Source of the DNA: CAZAQB01 sp964487155
GTDB taxonomy: Bacteria > Pseudomonadota > Gammaproteobacteria > Nitrococcales > Nitrococcaceae
DNA length: 22,322 nucleotides
Direction of reading: 5' to 3'
Assembly: GCA_964487155.1 (NCBI GenBank)
Contig: CAZAQB010000048.1
Span: forward strand, 1 to 22,322
Under the pieces are notes generated by a model. The model was not told the DNA's origin, searched no databases, and was given only the letters and a program-made list of their open reading frames with translations. How positions within the stretch are numbered: the stretch's first letter is position 1; the number at the start of each line of letters is the position of its first letter. This document shows positions 22,295-22,322 of the stretch, in pieces. The translations under genes were made by a program, and so were the position numbers.

Positions 22295-22322
22295 ACGGCC
22301 AGCGCGACGCCGCCCCGTGGGT

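Overview
The window is GC-rich (coding regions strongly biased to G or C at the third codon position) and carries a gene set typical of Gammaproteobacteria: tmcA, dinB with a C-terminal clamp motif, mtgA, arfB, yajD, yaiI, a YfcG-type glutathione transferase and a gammaproteobacterial type of RND efflux pair. High GC and the family mix suggest a non-enteric lineage such as the Chromatiales/Ectothiorhodospiraceae, but this is inference. It reads as chromosomal housekeeping and accessory DNA. I see no rRNA, tRNA, CRISPR array, prophage or transposase gene.

Left part (1-7000, almost all minus strand): two copies of a short foldback transposon-like repeat (1-75, cut by the window edge, and 2148-2308 complete, with ATAG duplicated on both sides). 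They flank a 2 kb segment with a small membrane protein, a Kazal-like lipoprotein, a possible small plus-strand gene and yaiI. The complete copy sits exactly at the yaiI start codon. Removing it and one target copy leaves yaiI 14 nt behind the RND pump gene, so yaiI was probably the last gene of the adaptor-pump operon before the insertion. Upstream lie the adaptor gene and a DUF5062-like gene.

Middle part (7100-15500): a CYTH-like protein, a 54-residue basic small protein behind a sigma70-like promoter, a ChrR-type cupin directly followed by tmcA (tRNA-Met wobble cytidine acetylation), a lipoprotein joining a lysozyme-inhibitor-like (MliC) domain to a COG3650-like domain, a GNAT acetyltransferase, a DUF2061 membrane protein, an exported MsrA-MsrB fusion whose ribosome binding site lies in a predicted hairpin, the ribosome rescue factor arfB, and an exported DUF3047 protein.

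Right part (15500-22322): an inverted REP pair of the enterobacterial sequence class, then seven minus-strand genes. The last four (CoA transferase, YfcG-like GST, second Kazal-like lipoprotein, yajD) are linked by successive 4-nt stop/start overlaps, with a secreted endonuclease/exonuclease/phosphatase-family protein 21 nt upstream. An ankyrin protein and an NTF2-like protein precede them. Divergent from these are dinB and mtgA, followed by a second, different REP-like hairpin at the right edge.

I did not find a clearly new multi-gene system. The most distinctive signals are the foldback element with its precise insertion at yaiI, and the two Kazal-like lipoproteins that differ at the predicted inhibitory residue, in a window that also encodes a lysozyme-inhibitor-like lipoprotein.
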